Source of the DNA: an uncultured Collinsella sp.
GTDB lineage: Bacteria; Actinomycetota; Coriobacteriia; Coriobacteriales; Coriobacteriaceae
DNA length: 24,673 nt
Direction: 5' to 3'
NCBI GenBank assembly: GCA_947002045.1
Contig: CAMQJB010000030.1
Coordinates: forward strand, 1-24,673
The notes beneath the pieces are model-generated. The model was not told the origin of the DNA. It did no database searches and saw nothing but the letters and a program-made list of their open reading frames with translations. Shown here piece after piece: positions 15,787 through 23,028 of the stretch; positions within the stretch are counted from its first letter, which is position 1, and each line of letters opens with the position of its first letter. The translations under genes and the position numbers were made by a program.

Positions 15787-16587
15787 ATGGCAGCACGTGC
15801 GGACAGCGTTTCGCGTGTCGACCATGATGGAGTTACGTTCGTAGAGGGCGCGACGCGCGATGTTCGTTTTGCCTTTACCGAGCGCACCGGTGGTGTTTCC
15901 GAAGATGCGTACTCCTCACTCAATCTGGGCTCGCATGTTGGCGATGATCCCTTTGCCGTTCAAGAAAATCGTCGCCGCGCACTCGAGGCCTTGGGTGCCG
16001 CCGAGTGCGAGCACAACCTGCTTGTTCCCAATCAAGTACACGGTGACCATGTCGTGACGGTGACCTCGAACGGTGCTGATGATCTCGAGAACATTCGCGA
16101 GCAGATTGCCGAGGGCTGCGATGCCATCGTCTGCATGGCCCGTGAGGTACCCGTGATGCTCTGCTTTGCCGATTGCGTTCCCGTGGTGCTGGTGGCTCCC
16201 GGCGGCTTTGCCGTGGTGCACTCTGGCTGGAAGGGCACGATTGCGCGCATTTCCGCCAAGGCGTGCCAAGCGCTCTGCGAGGCGGCTGGCTGCAAGCCGG
16301 ACGACATCTCTGCCTACATTGGGCCCCATATCCTGGGCGACGAGTACGAGGTGTCCCAAGAACTTATGGATCGCTTTGCCGCCGAGTTCGCGTGCATCGA
16401 TGCCTCTGCTTCTCGTATGCTCGATCTTTCCGCCGCCATTCGCGAGGCGCTGATGGACGCCGGCGTCGAGGCGAGCAGCATTGTGGACACCAAGCTTTCC
16501 ACCGTTCGTCAGAACGACCGCTTTTATTCCTACCGCAACGAGGGCGGCACCTGTGGGCGCCATGCTGCGATCGGCGTGATGCTATGA
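15787..16587 (+). CDS. pgeF: PgeF/YlmD-family protein (Cu-oxidase_4; purine nucleoside phosphorylase or peptidoglycan editing factor)
   Basis: This 266-aa protein is of the YfiH/YlmD/LACC1 family. The metal and catalytic triad is visible as H85 (NQVHGDHV), C130 (FADCVPV) and H145 (VVHSGWKGT), together with YIGPHILGDEYEVS and a C-terminal SYRNEGGTCGRHAA. Characterised relatives phosphorolyse purine nucleosides to base plus ribose 1-phosphate and deaminate adenosine. The Escherichia coli member is tied to removal of misincorporated residues from UDP-MurNAc precursors. Which role dominates here cannot be read from sequence. The ATG has a perfect AGGAGG with a 7-nt spacer; the frame is open further upstream but that part runs through the ftsZ terminator and is not coding. 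Its stop overlaps the pstS start (ATGA). Confidence 0.92.
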   Translation: MAARADSVSRVDHDGVTFVEGATRDVRFAFTERTGGVSEDAYSSLNLGSHVGDDPFAVQENRRRALEALGAAECEHNLLVPNQVHGDHVVTVTSNGADDLENIREQIAEGCDAIVCMAREVPVMLCFADCVPVVLVAPGGFAVVHSGWKGTIARISAKACQALCEAAGCKPDDISAYIGPHILGDEYEVSQELMDRFAAEFACIDASASRMLDLSAAIREALMDAGVEASSIVDTKLSTVRQNDRFYSYRNEGGTCGRHAAIGVML

Positions 16588-17420
16588 GAAAGATCGCATC
16601 GGTCCTGAGTGCTGCAGTGCTTACGCTCACGCTGTGTGCTTGCTCCTCGGGATCTTCCACATCTTCTATTACCGTGGCCGGCTCGACCACGTGCCTTCCC
16701 ATTGCCGAGATCGCAGCCGAGGGCTTTAAGGAAGAGGCCGGCACCGATGTGCTCGTCTCCGGCCTTGGCTCCTCTGCGGGTATCGAGGGCGTCAGCAACG
16801 GCACGGCCGACATCGCCAGCTCGTCTCGTGGCCTCAATGCCGACGAACAAGACCTTGGCCTGACCCCGATCGTAATCGCGCACGACGGCATCGCAGTCAT
16901 CGTGAACGACGACAACCCGATCGACAATCTCTCGACCGAGCAGCTCCGCGATATTTACGCCGGCAAGATCACCAACTGGAAGGAAGTCGGCGGAGAGGAC
17001 CTGAAGATTCAGGTTATCAACCGCGACGAGGCGTCCGGTACGCGCGAGGCCTTCCGTACCATCGTGATGGACGGCACGCCGTTCGATCGCCGCTCGGCCG
17101 TTCTCTCGGGTACGGGCCAAGTGCGCGACGTCGTGTCCCGCTCGCATGGCGCCATTGGCTACATCTCGCTGGGTTTTGTCGAGAGCCTCAACGCCACGAC
17201 CTCGGTTAAGGCCGTTTCGGTCAACCATGTCGAGGCATCCGAGAAGACGGTCGCAAGTGGCGGCTATCCCATCTCGCGCGACCTTTACTTCTTTGTGAAG
17301 GGTACGCCTTCGCATCAGGCGCAGGACTACATTGACTATGTGACGTCCGAGAAGATGGACAAGCAGATTCGCGAGGCGGGCTTTATTCCCGTCACCAACG
17401 ACGGAAAGGGGAGTGAGTAG
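16584..17420 (+). CDS. pstS: Phosphate-binding lipoprotein PstS
   Basis: PstS is the extracytoplasmic phosphate receptor of the Pst ABC transporter. The 278-aa protein begins with a lipoprotein signal: MRKI, a hydrophobic stretch, then a lipobox LCAC with the lipidated cysteine most likely C20. Phosphate-binding motifs follow: VAGSTTCLP (GSTT at 33-36), GLGSSAGIEGVSNG near 60-73, IASSSRGL, and NRDEASGTREAF. The KITNWKEVGG segment is also typical. The ATG lies within the pgeF stop (ATGA, 4-bp overlap) and has no clear ribosome binding site, so it is probably translated by coupling to pgeF. It heads a complete pstSCAB-phoU set. Confidence 0.95.
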   Translation: MRKIASVLSAAVLTLTLCACSSGSSTSSITVAGSTTCLPIAEIAAEGFKEEAGTDVLVSGLGSSAGIEGVSNGTADIASSSRGLNADEQDLGLTPIVIAHDGIAVIVNDDNPIDNLSTEQLRDIYAGKITNWKEVGGEDLKIQVINRDEASGTREAFRTIVMDGTPFDRRSAVLSGTGQVRDVVSRSHGAIGYISLGFVESLNATTSVKAVSVNHVEASEKTVASGGYPISRDLYFFVKGTPSHQAQDYIDYVTSEKMDKQIREAGFIPVTNDGKGSE

Positions 17421-17421
17421 C

Positions 17422-18345
17422 GTGGAAGCACAGGAAACCCCCCAGATTGAGCAGGAGGCTCAGACGCCCAAAAAGCGTGAGTTGGCGTTGGTGTCGCGTA
17501 GCACCTATCTCAAGGAGAAGGCGCTGCAGTGGATCTTCTTTGCCTGCGCGTTCTTGGCGGTCGTCACCGTTATCCTGATCTTTGTCTTTACCACGTACTC
17601 GGCGCTGCCCGTCTTTACCGACATCGGCCTGGCGGACTTCTTTAGCTTTACGTGGGCGCCATCCGAGGGCCACTACGGCATCATGTCGCTGCTGGCGGGC
17701 TCTGGTCTGGTGACGGTCGGTGCGCTCGCCATGGGCGTGCCCCTGGGTGTGGGCACGGCTGTATATCTGGTCGAGATCGCCAGCAAGCGCGTGCGCAGGC
17801 TCATCAGCCCCGCCGTCGACCTGCTGGCGGGCATCCCCTCCATCATCTACGGCTTCTTTGGCATGGTCATCATCCGCCCGTTTATCGCGCAGCTGACCGG
17901 CGGTCTTGGCTTTGGCGCGCTGACGGCGTGGTTTGTGCTTGCCATCATGATCGTTCCCACCATTACCACGCTCACGATCGATGCCCTCAATTCCATCCCC
18001 ATGGGCATTCGCGAGGCGTCCTATGCCATGGGTGCCACCAAGTGGCAGACCATCTACAAGGTCGTGCTGCCTGCAGCCAAGCTGGGCATTGTCGATGCAA
18101 TTGTCTTGGGTATGGGGCGTGCCATCGGTGAGACCATGGCCGTGCTGATGGTCGTGGGCAACGCCCCGGTCATTCCAGATAGCATCTCGAGCCCCATCTC
18201 GACGCTCACGAGCCAGATCGCACTCGACATGAGCTATTCCTCGGGCCTGCATCGCTCGGCTCTGTTTGGCATGGGCGTGGTCCTGTTTATCATCTCAGCT
18301 GCACTGGTGGGTATCGTTCGCCTGATTTCAAAGAAGAGGGGGTAG
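17422..18345 (+). CDS. pstC: Phosphate ABC transporter permease PstC
   Basis: PstC is one of two membrane subunits of the Pst importer. The 307-aa protein has a polar N terminus of about 35 residues, a first membrane helix at roughly 38-62, and several more hydrophobic segments. It carries AGIPSIIYGFFGM and the cytoplasmic EAA-type coupling loop (REASYAMGATKWQTIYKVVLP) followed by GRAIGETMAV, which contacts the ATPase. Two GTG starts are possible; the one at 17422 has AAAGGGGAG with an 8-nt spacer and lies one base after the pstS stop, whereas that at 17413 overlaps the ribosome binding site. PstC is told from PstA by its shorter N terminus before the first helix and by gene order. Confidence 0.93.
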   Translation: MEAQETPQIEQEAQTPKKRELALVSRSTYLKEKALQWIFFACAFLAVVTVILIFVFTTYSALPVFTDIGLADFFSFTWAPSEGHYGIMSLLAGSGLVTVGALAMGVPLGVGTAVYLVEIASKRVRRLISPAVDLLAGIPSIIYGFFGMVIIRPFIAQLTGGLGFGALTAWFVLAIMIVPTITTLTIDALNSIPMGIREASYAMGATKWQTIYKVVLPAAKLGIVDAIVLGMGRAIGETMAVLMVVGNAPVIPDSISSPISTLTSQIALDMSYSSGLHRSALFGMGVVLFIISAALVGIVRLISKKRG

Positions 18346-18348
18346 GCT

Positions 18349-19254
18349 ATGTCCGATTCCGTTGACACGACGGTCGATACGACATCGTCGCGCGAGCTCA
18401 TCAAGCGTGCCCTTTCCCATGGCAAGAAGGGCCGCATCAACAAGGACCTGTCCAACAAGATTATGCTCGGCGTGTTTCGCGCCGCGGCCTATATCACCAC
18501 CCTGGTGTTGCTTGCCATCATCGCCTACGTGGTCATCAACGGTCTTCCGCATATCTCGCTCGACTTTATCTTCGGCTGGCCGCAGGGCGTAAACGCCGAG
18601 GGTGGCATCTGGCCCACGATCGTCTCGACCATCTACGTGACGGCGCTCGCCATGCTCATCTGCACGCCGGTTGCCGTCTTGGCTGCGGTCTATCTGGCCG
18701 AATACGCCAAGCAGGGCAAGGTCGTCGACATCATTCGCTATGCTGCCGATGCCCTGGCCTCGGTGCCTTCCATCGTTATGGGCCTCTTTGGTTACGCCTT
18801 GTTTGTTGAGGCCATGGGCCTGGGCCTTTCGATGGTTTCGGCCGCCCTGGCGCTGGCGCTTCTGATGCTGCCCATCGTCATGCGCACCACCGAGGAGGCA
18901 ATTCGCGCCGTTCCGCGCTATATCCGTTGGGGCGCATATGGCCTGGGCGCCACCAAGTGGCAGGTCGTCTCCAAGATCGTGCTTCCTTCTGCCTTTGGCC
19001 GCATTGCCACCGGCATCGTCCTTGCCATCGGCCGCGCCATCGGCGAGACCGCGGTGGTGCTCTACACCATGGGTCAGGCCATCAATCTGCCGATCTCGCC
19101 GCTCGATTCCGGTCGTCCCATGACCGTTCACCTCTATTTGCTTGCCAACGACGGCATCAACATGAACGCAGCCTACGGCACTGCGCTTTTGCTGATGGCG
19201 ATTATTCTGGCCTTCAACCTGTTTGCGCGTTATCTGTCGCGCAAGCGCCGCTAG
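18349..19254 (+). CDS. pstA: Phosphate ABC transporter permease PstA
   Basis: PstA is the second membrane subunit of the Pst complex, paired with PstC. The 301-aa protein has a hydrophilic N terminus of about 40 residues, then a first helix (AAYITTLVLLAIIAYVVING). The GLPHISLDFIF segment is typical of PstA. It also shows SVPSIVMGLFGYALF, the EAA-type loop from EEAIRAVPRYIRWGAYGLGA to KWQVVSKIVLP, and GRAIGETAVVLYTMG. It starts 3 bp after pstC with AGAGGGGG as ribosome binding site. Confidence 0.94.
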   Translation: MSDSVDTTVDTTSSRELIKRALSHGKKGRINKDLSNKIMLGVFRAAAYITTLVLLAIIAYVVINGLPHISLDFIFGWPQGVNAEGGIWPTIVSTIYVTALAMLICTPVAVLAAVYLAEYAKQGKVVDIIRYAADALASVPSIVMGLFGYALFVEAMGLGLSMVSAALALALLMLPIVMRTTEEAIRAVPRYIRWGAYGLGATKWQVVSKIVLPSAFGRIATGIVLAIGRAIGETAVVLYTMGQAINLPISPLDSGRPMTVHLYLLANDGINMNAAYGTALLLMAIILAFNLFARYLSRKRR

Positions 19255-19266
19255 TTAAGGAGTCCC

Positions 19267-20070
19267 ATGTCCGTCTATCAGTCCGCTCCCACGCCGGAGC
19301 AAGCGGCCATCACGGCCAAGGATTTCAACTTTTGGTACGGTGACTTTCATGCGCTGACGGGGCTCGACCTCAACATCGCCAAAAACGCCATCACCTCGTT
19401 TATCGGTCCTTCGGGCTGTGGTAAATCGACGTTTTTGCGCTGCATCAACCGTATGAACGACCTTATCGAGGGTACTCGCGTCGAGGGCACCATGACACTC
19501 GACGGCAACGATATCTATGCCGAGGGCGTCGACCCGGTCGACCTTCGTCGCCGCGTGGGCATGATTTTTCAGCAGCCCAACCCGTTTCCCAAATCCATCT
19601 ACGAGAATGTCGCTTTTGGCCCTCGTCTGCAGGGCGTGACTAGCAAAAGCGACCTCGACGACATCGTGGAAGAATCGCTCAAGCGCGCCAACCTCTGGAA
19701 AGAGGTATCCAATCAGCTCAACAAGGATGGTTTGGCGCTCTCGGGCGGTCAACAGCAGCGTCTGTGCATCGCGCGTGTGCTTGCGGTGCAGCCCGATGTC
19801 CTTCTGATGGACGAGCCCTGCTCCGCCATCGACCCCACGTCCGTATCTAAGGTCGAGGATCTGATGGCCGAGCTGGCGCCCGAGATGACGATCATCATCG
19901 TCACGCATTCTATGCAGCAGGCCGCTCGCATTAGCGACTACACCGCATTTTTCTTGCAGGAAGTTGCCGGTGAGCCCGCCACGCTCATCGAGTATGGTCA
20001 AACCGACGCGATCTTCACCAGCCCGGTGGATTCGCGGACGGAAGACTATATCACCGGCCGCTTTGGCTGA
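19267..20070 (+). CDS. pstB: Phosphate ABC transporter ATPase PstB
   Basis: PstB is the ATP-hydrolysing subunit that drives phosphate import through PstCA. The 267-aa sequence has a textbook PstB layout: the N-terminal NFWYGDFHALTGL, Walker A GPSGCGKST at 47-55, an FLRCINRMNDLI stretch, a Q-loop at FQQPNPFPKSIYENV (Q102), the ABC signature LSGGQQQRL at 158-166, Walker B VLLMDEPCSAIDP at 178-190, and the H-loop histidine near H214 (VTHSMQQAARISD). The Pst-specific PNPFP and SIYENVAFGPR stretches make the substrate call secure. AAGGAG precedes the ATG, 12 bp after pstA. Confidence 0.97.
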   Translation: MSVYQSAPTPEQAAITAKDFNFWYGDFHALTGLDLNIAKNAITSFIGPSGCGKSTFLRCINRMNDLIEGTRVEGTMTLDGNDIYAEGVDPVDLRRRVGMIFQQPNPFPKSIYENVAFGPRLQGVTSKSDLDDIVEESLKRANLWKEVSNQLNKDGLALSGGQQQRLCIARVLAVQPDVLLMDEPCSAIDPTSVSKVEDLMAELAPEMTIIIVTHSMQQAARISDYTAFFLQEVAGEPATLIEYGQTDAIFTSPVDSRTEDYITGRFG

Positions 20071-20142
20071 TCGGTGCGACTAGTCCCAAGCCGATCGGAC
20101 CTGGTCCGGTGCGTATTCACTGTGCGGGCGGCATGACCGCAC
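20069..20142 (+). other. Hairpin-rich spacer between pstB and phoU
   Basis: The 92-bp pstB-phoU gap holds three inverted repeats. GATCGG (20069-20074) can pair with CCGATC (20091-20096), CGGACC (20096-20101) with GGTCCG (20103-20108), and GTGCGG (20122-20127) with CCGCAC (20137-20142). The first two are mutually exclusive at base 20096, and the second has a one-base gap, so it is more likely a DNA palindrome than an RNA hairpin. None is followed by a T tract. It may tune phoU expression or mRNA stability, but this is inference. Confidence 0.4.
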
Positions 20143-20162
20143 CCAACTGATTGGAGTGAACC

Positions 20163-21020
20163 ATGCGCAAACTGTTTTCCCGTCAGCTCATCGAGGCCCG
20201 TCACGAGATGTTGAGCATCTACGAGGCCGTCGATCTTGCCCTTCACGACGCCGTGAAGGCCTATGTGACCGACGACCGCAAGCTCGCCACTAAGACCAAG
20301 AAGCGCACGCTTTCGATTGATGCTCGCTGCGCCAACTTGGAGGCCGTGTGCTACAACCTGATCGCTACGCAGTCGCCGGTCGCCTCCGACTTCCGTTTGC
20401 TGCAGACGATTATCTACGTCGACTTTAACCTGCAGCGCATGACCGATAAGGTTCGCCAGATCTGCCGCGCCACGCGTCACATGGTCAAGGCCGACATCTC
20501 GCTGCCTCAGGAGCTCGTCGGCACGGTTGAGGCCGAGGCCGAGGCCGTGTACCAGGTGCTGGGCTCGTCGCTGTCCGCGCTCGTCACCAACGACATGTCC
20601 ATCATCTGCAACCTGGCCGTTGAGGATGAGCCGGTACATGCGGCGTACGAGAAGTTCTTCCGTACCTTTAACCGCATGGACACCGGCGATTTTATGGACG
20701 ACGACAGCAACTATGACGACCTGCGCCGTGCCATCATGGTTTCGCGCTACCTCGATCGCATTGCCTCGATTTCCATCGATGCCGCCTGCCGTCTGACCTT
20801 CCTTTTGACCGGACAGCGTATGACTGCCGGCGATATCGCCTGTACGGATGAGGACGAGCTCGAGAGCATGCGCGTGCCTTCGGGCGAGGGCGTCATTATG
20901 AGGCCCGCCGTGGATGCACGCTTTGTTGCCAAGGTGCCCGCTAACGAGGTGAGCGAGGGTCTTCGCTACCTGTTGGATCATCTTGAGGACGAGGATGATG
21001 CCGAGGACGACGAGGAGTAG
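20163..21020 (+). CDS. phoU: Phosphate signalling protein PhoU
   Basis: PhoU is a cytoplasmic helical-bundle protein that links Pst transport activity to the PhoR/PhoB-type phosphate sensor and limits phosphate uptake. The 285-aa protein shows the two-repeat PhoU pattern: LIEARHEMLSIYEAVDLAL, then QSPVASDFRLLQTIIYV and DFNLQRMTDKVRQICRAT in the first repeat, and YDDLRRAIMVSRYLDRIASI in the second. It is about 45 residues longer than the Escherichia coli protein. The extra part is a C-terminal extension from about residue 225 that ends in a run of Asp and Glu. GGAG precedes the ATG. No phoR or phoB gene is nearby. Confidence 0.92.
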   Translation: MRKLFSRQLIEARHEMLSIYEAVDLALHDAVKAYVTDDRKLATKTKKRTLSIDARCANLEAVCYNLIATQSPVASDFRLLQTIIYVDFNLQRMTDKVRQICRATRHMVKADISLPQELVGTVEAEAEAVYQVLGSSLSALVTNDMSIICNLAVEDEPVHAAYEKFFRTFNRMDTGDFMDDDSNYDDLRRAIMVSRYLDRIASISIDAACRLTFLLTGQRMTAGDIACTDEDELESMRVPSGEGVIMRPAVDARFVAKVPANEVSEGLRYLLDHLEDEDDAEDDEE

Positions 21021-21057
21021 GGTACCCCGTTCGTTGAGAGATTGTAAATACCTAAGG

Positions 21058-21092
21058 GAGCGCGGCCTTGCGGATGCGGGGCTGCGCTCTTG
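21058..21092 (+). terminator. Stem-loop after phoU, weak terminator candidate
   Basis: GAGCGCGGCC (21058-21067) pairs with GGCTGCGCTC (21080-21089) across a 12-nt loop, giving a 10-bp stem with one G-T wobble. Only TCTTGCG follows, so the U tract is poor. It may be an attenuator or a processing barrier at the end of the pst-phoU block rather than a full terminator. Confidence 0.4.
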
Positions 21093-21139
21093 CGTTAGCA
21101 TGGGACTACTTGTTGTGCTGTTAGCGGAGGCGATTGGCA

Positions 21140-21877
21140 ATGGATAACTATTTGAATGTAATGCGCGCTCGCCGCGAGCAGATACTCGAGCGTTTCTATG
21201 CCGCGCTCGATCGCGCCGGGAGGCCCCGTGATGCCGCGCGTTTGATTGCCGTGTCCAAGACCGTCGGCGTCGATGAGACCATCGCGGCCATCCAGGTGGG
21301 ATATCGCCATTTTGCCGAGAACCGCCCGCAAGAGCTCGTCCGCAAACTTGCAGGTCTGGCGGATCATCCGGAGCTGCCCGAGGTGCGCTTCGACATGATT
21401 GGCAACCTTCAGACCAACAAGATCAACGCGGTGTTGGGCTCGGCCGAGCTGATTCATTCGGTGGGGTCGCTTCATTTGGCGCAGGCGATCTCGAGCCGTG
21501 CCATTCGCAAGATCGAAGCTGGCGAGCTCGCCGCCCCCCAGCAGGTGCTGATCGAGGTTAACGTAAGCGGCGAGGAGTCCAAGGGCGGTTTTTCGCCCGA
21601 TGAGATTCGTGGCGCTGCCGGCGAGCTTGCGGAACTTGAGGGAATTTGTGTGCAGGGCCTTATGACTATGGCCCCTCGGGGGAACAAGGATGTGGCGCGT
21701 CGCACCTTTGCCGGGCTGCGAGAGCTGAGGGATGAGTTGGAGGCGGCGCATCCCGATCTGAGGCTGCCCGAGCTTTCTTGCGGCATGAGCGAGGACTTTG
21801 AGCCTGCCCTTGAGGAGGGCTCTACGCTCGTTCGCCTGGGCAGGGTAGTATTTAGCCCGGAGTTTGCAGTAAAATAG
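21140..21877 (+). CDS. ylmE: YggS/YlmE-family pyridoxal phosphate homeostasis protein
   Basis: This 245-aa single-domain PLP-binding TIM-barrel protein (YggS/PLPBP/COG0325) helps keep pyridoxal phosphate and amino-acid pools balanced and has no known classical enzyme activity. The PLP lysine is K40 in LIAVSKTVGVD. Other family marks are HFAENRPQELVRK, FDMIGNLQTNKI, HSVGSLHLA, IEVNVSGEESKGGF, GLMTMAP, and the phosphate-binding end SCGMSEDFEPALEEGSTLVRLG. The ATG has GGAGG with a 9-nt spacer; an in-frame TTG at 21134 is too close to it. ylmE normally follows ylmD and precedes sepF; here the pst-phoU genes separate it from ylmD. Confidence 0.93.
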   Translation: MDNYLNVMRARREQILERFYAALDRAGRPRDAARLIAVSKTVGVDETIAAIQVGYRHFAENRPQELVRKLAGLADHPELPEVRFDMIGNLQTNKINAVLGSAELIHSVGSLHLAQAISSRAIRKIEAGELAAPQQVLIEVNVSGEESKGGFSPDEIRGAAGELAELEGICVQGLMTMAPRGNKDVARRTFAGLRELRDELEAAHPDLRLPELSCGMSEDFEPALEEGSTLVRLGRVVFSPEFAVK

Positions 21878-21937
21878 GGCTCTGAAGTGCGCACTGGTTT
21901 ACAGAGCGCCTGCACTAAACCGTGAGAGGACACAACC

Positions 21938-22663
21938 ATGGGCTTCCTTGACGAGATTAAAAATAAGATGCACCTGGGCGGCCAGCAGGGTTACGACCAG
22001 AGCTATGACCAGGATGACGACTACGGCTACGATGACGGCTACGATGATGGCTATCAGAACAACGGCTACAGCGGCGCCTCGGGCGAGGGCTTCTATACCC
22101 AGGACGAGCCGAGTAACGGCCTGCTGGGCCAGACGCGCCGCGGTGAGGCCGAGTCGGTCGCGGTGTACACGCGCTCCGGCCAGCTTGTCGGCGACGACTC
22201 CCGTCATGCAACGACGTACAATCCGCCGTCGCGTTCTCAGGATAGTGCCGCAGGCGGCTATCGCCCCGGCGCTTACGACACGCCGTCGAGTTATGCCGAG
22301 AGCGCCCGCGCTCGTGCCGCGGCACCTGCGCCCGCTTCTGCGCCGAGCGACGCCTCGGCCTATGCAAACAACATCATTAACGCCACGCCGCAGCTGCCTG
22401 CCTATGTCCTGCGCCCTGAGAGCTATGACGATGTCGAGACCGTTGTCCGCCGCGTGCGCACCAAGCAGCCCGTTGCGCTGATTTTTGTTGGCGTTCGCAC
22501 CGAGGTCGCCAAGCGTGTCCTGGACTTTAGCTATGGCTTTGCCTGCGGCCTGGGCGCTACGGTCAAAGAGGTGGGCGATCGCGTGTTTATGGTGCTGCCC
22601 GCCGGCTGCGAGGTCAAGGATTCGGACCTCAAGAAGCTGCGCGCCGACGGCTACCTTAAGTAA
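21938..22663 (+). CDS. sepF: SepF, membrane anchor and bundling factor of FtsZ
   Basis: SepF tethers FtsZ to the membrane and is the main anchor in bacteria lacking FtsA. The 241-aa protein starts with a short amphipathic helix (MGFLDEIKNKMHLG) expected to bind membrane. A long Tyr/Asp/Gly- and Ala/Pro-rich linker follows (about 15-150), and then the SepF core (about 153-225: PAYVLRPESYDDVETVVRRV, VALIFVGVRTEVAKRVLDF, YGFACGLGATVKEVGDRVF and MVLP), which dimerises and binds the FtsZ C-terminal peptide. It is longer than Bacillus SepF because of the linker. A GAGAGGAC ribosome binding site precedes the ATG. Its stop is in the same frame as the downstream ylmG. Confidence 0.93.
   Translation: MGFLDEIKNKMHLGGQQGYDQSYDQDDDYGYDDGYDDGYQNNGYSGASGEGFYTQDEPSNGLLGQTRRGEAESVAVYTRSGQLVGDDSRHATTYNPPSRSQDSAAGGYRPGAYDTPSSYAESARARAAAPAPASAPSDASAYANNIINATPQLPAYVLRPESYDDVETVVRRVRTKQPVALIFVGVRTEVAKRVLDFSYGFACGLGATVKEVGDRVFMVLPAGCEVKDSDLKKLRADGYLK
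22025..22054 (+). repeat. 12-bp tandem repeat in the SepF linker
   Basis: GGCTACGATGAC (22025-22036) is followed directly by GGCTACGATGAT (22037-22048) and a partial third copy GGCTAT (22049-22054), encoding Gly-Tyr-Asp-Asp units. The surrounding bases (GACTAC, GGCTAC) look like decayed copies. Such repeats can gain or lose units by slippage without breaking the frame. Confidence 0.7.
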
Positions 22664-22684
22664 ACCCAAGACGAGGAGATTCTC

Positions 22685-22966
22685 ATCAACATCTACACCA
22701 TTGTCCAGCTGGTCAACACGCTGTTCAACTTCTACTCCACACTTATTGTGGTCTATTGCTTTATGACGTGGATTCCCATGAAGCAGGGCGGCCTGCTGCA
22801 GGATATCGCCGCGGTGCTCGATAGCGTCTGCGGTCCGTGGCTCAACCTGTTTCGTCGGTTTATTCCGCCGATGGGCGGCGTTGATTTTTCGCCGGTCGTT
22901 GCGATTATTGCGTTGCAGTTGGTGCAGAGGCTGATTCTGCAGCTTCTTATAGGTATACTCGTATAG
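22685..22966 (+). CDS. ylmG: YggT/YlmG-family membrane protein with apparent AUC start
   Basis: This small membrane protein, 93 aa if started at 22685, belongs to the YggT/YlmG family found next to sepF; the family is linked to cell-division or nucleoid phenotypes without a settled biochemical role. Two hydrophobic segments are seen: NIYTIVQLVNTLFNFYSTLIVVYCFMTWIP at the N terminus (with the family-typical WIP) and VVAIIALQLVQRLILQLLIGILV at the end, with FRRFIPPMGGVDFSP between. No ATG, GTG or TTG lies in frame before GTG 22748, which would delete most of the first helix. An ATC at 22685 lies 6 nt after a perfect GAGGAG (22673-22678), so it is the likely start. The frame matches sepF, whose stop is only 21 nt upstream. 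Confidence 0.85.
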   Translation: MNIYTIVQLVNTLFNFYSTLIVVYCFMTWIPMKQGGLLQDIAAVLDSVCGPWLNLFRRFIPPMGGVDFSPVVAIIALQLVQRLILQLLIGILV

Positions 22967-22967
22967 T
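22931..22967 (+). promoter_or_regulatory. Candidate divIVA promoter
   Basis: At the 3' end of ylmG lie TATACT (22954-22959) and TATAGT (22962-22967), both close to a -10 consensus. CTGATT at 22931-22936 is 17 bp upstream of the first but is a poor -35. A promoter here would give divIVA its own transcript with a leader of about 60 nt that contains a GGGCGCC-type palindrome. Confidence 0.35.
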
Positions 22968-23028
22968 ACTGGCTCAGTAACTTACGTCGGGCGCCCGGCG
23001 CCAAGGCGATGATAAAGGAGAACTTGTT

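Noticed and set aside
16173..16583. 137-codon upstream extension of pstS
   Set aside because: It overlaps most of pgeF in another frame, and the lipoprotein signal peptide begins exactly at the ATG at 16584.
22485..22766. 93-codon plus-strand frame overlapping the end of sepF
   Set aside because: It is out of frame with both the SepF core and the YggT-like helix, both of which show clear family features in the other frame.
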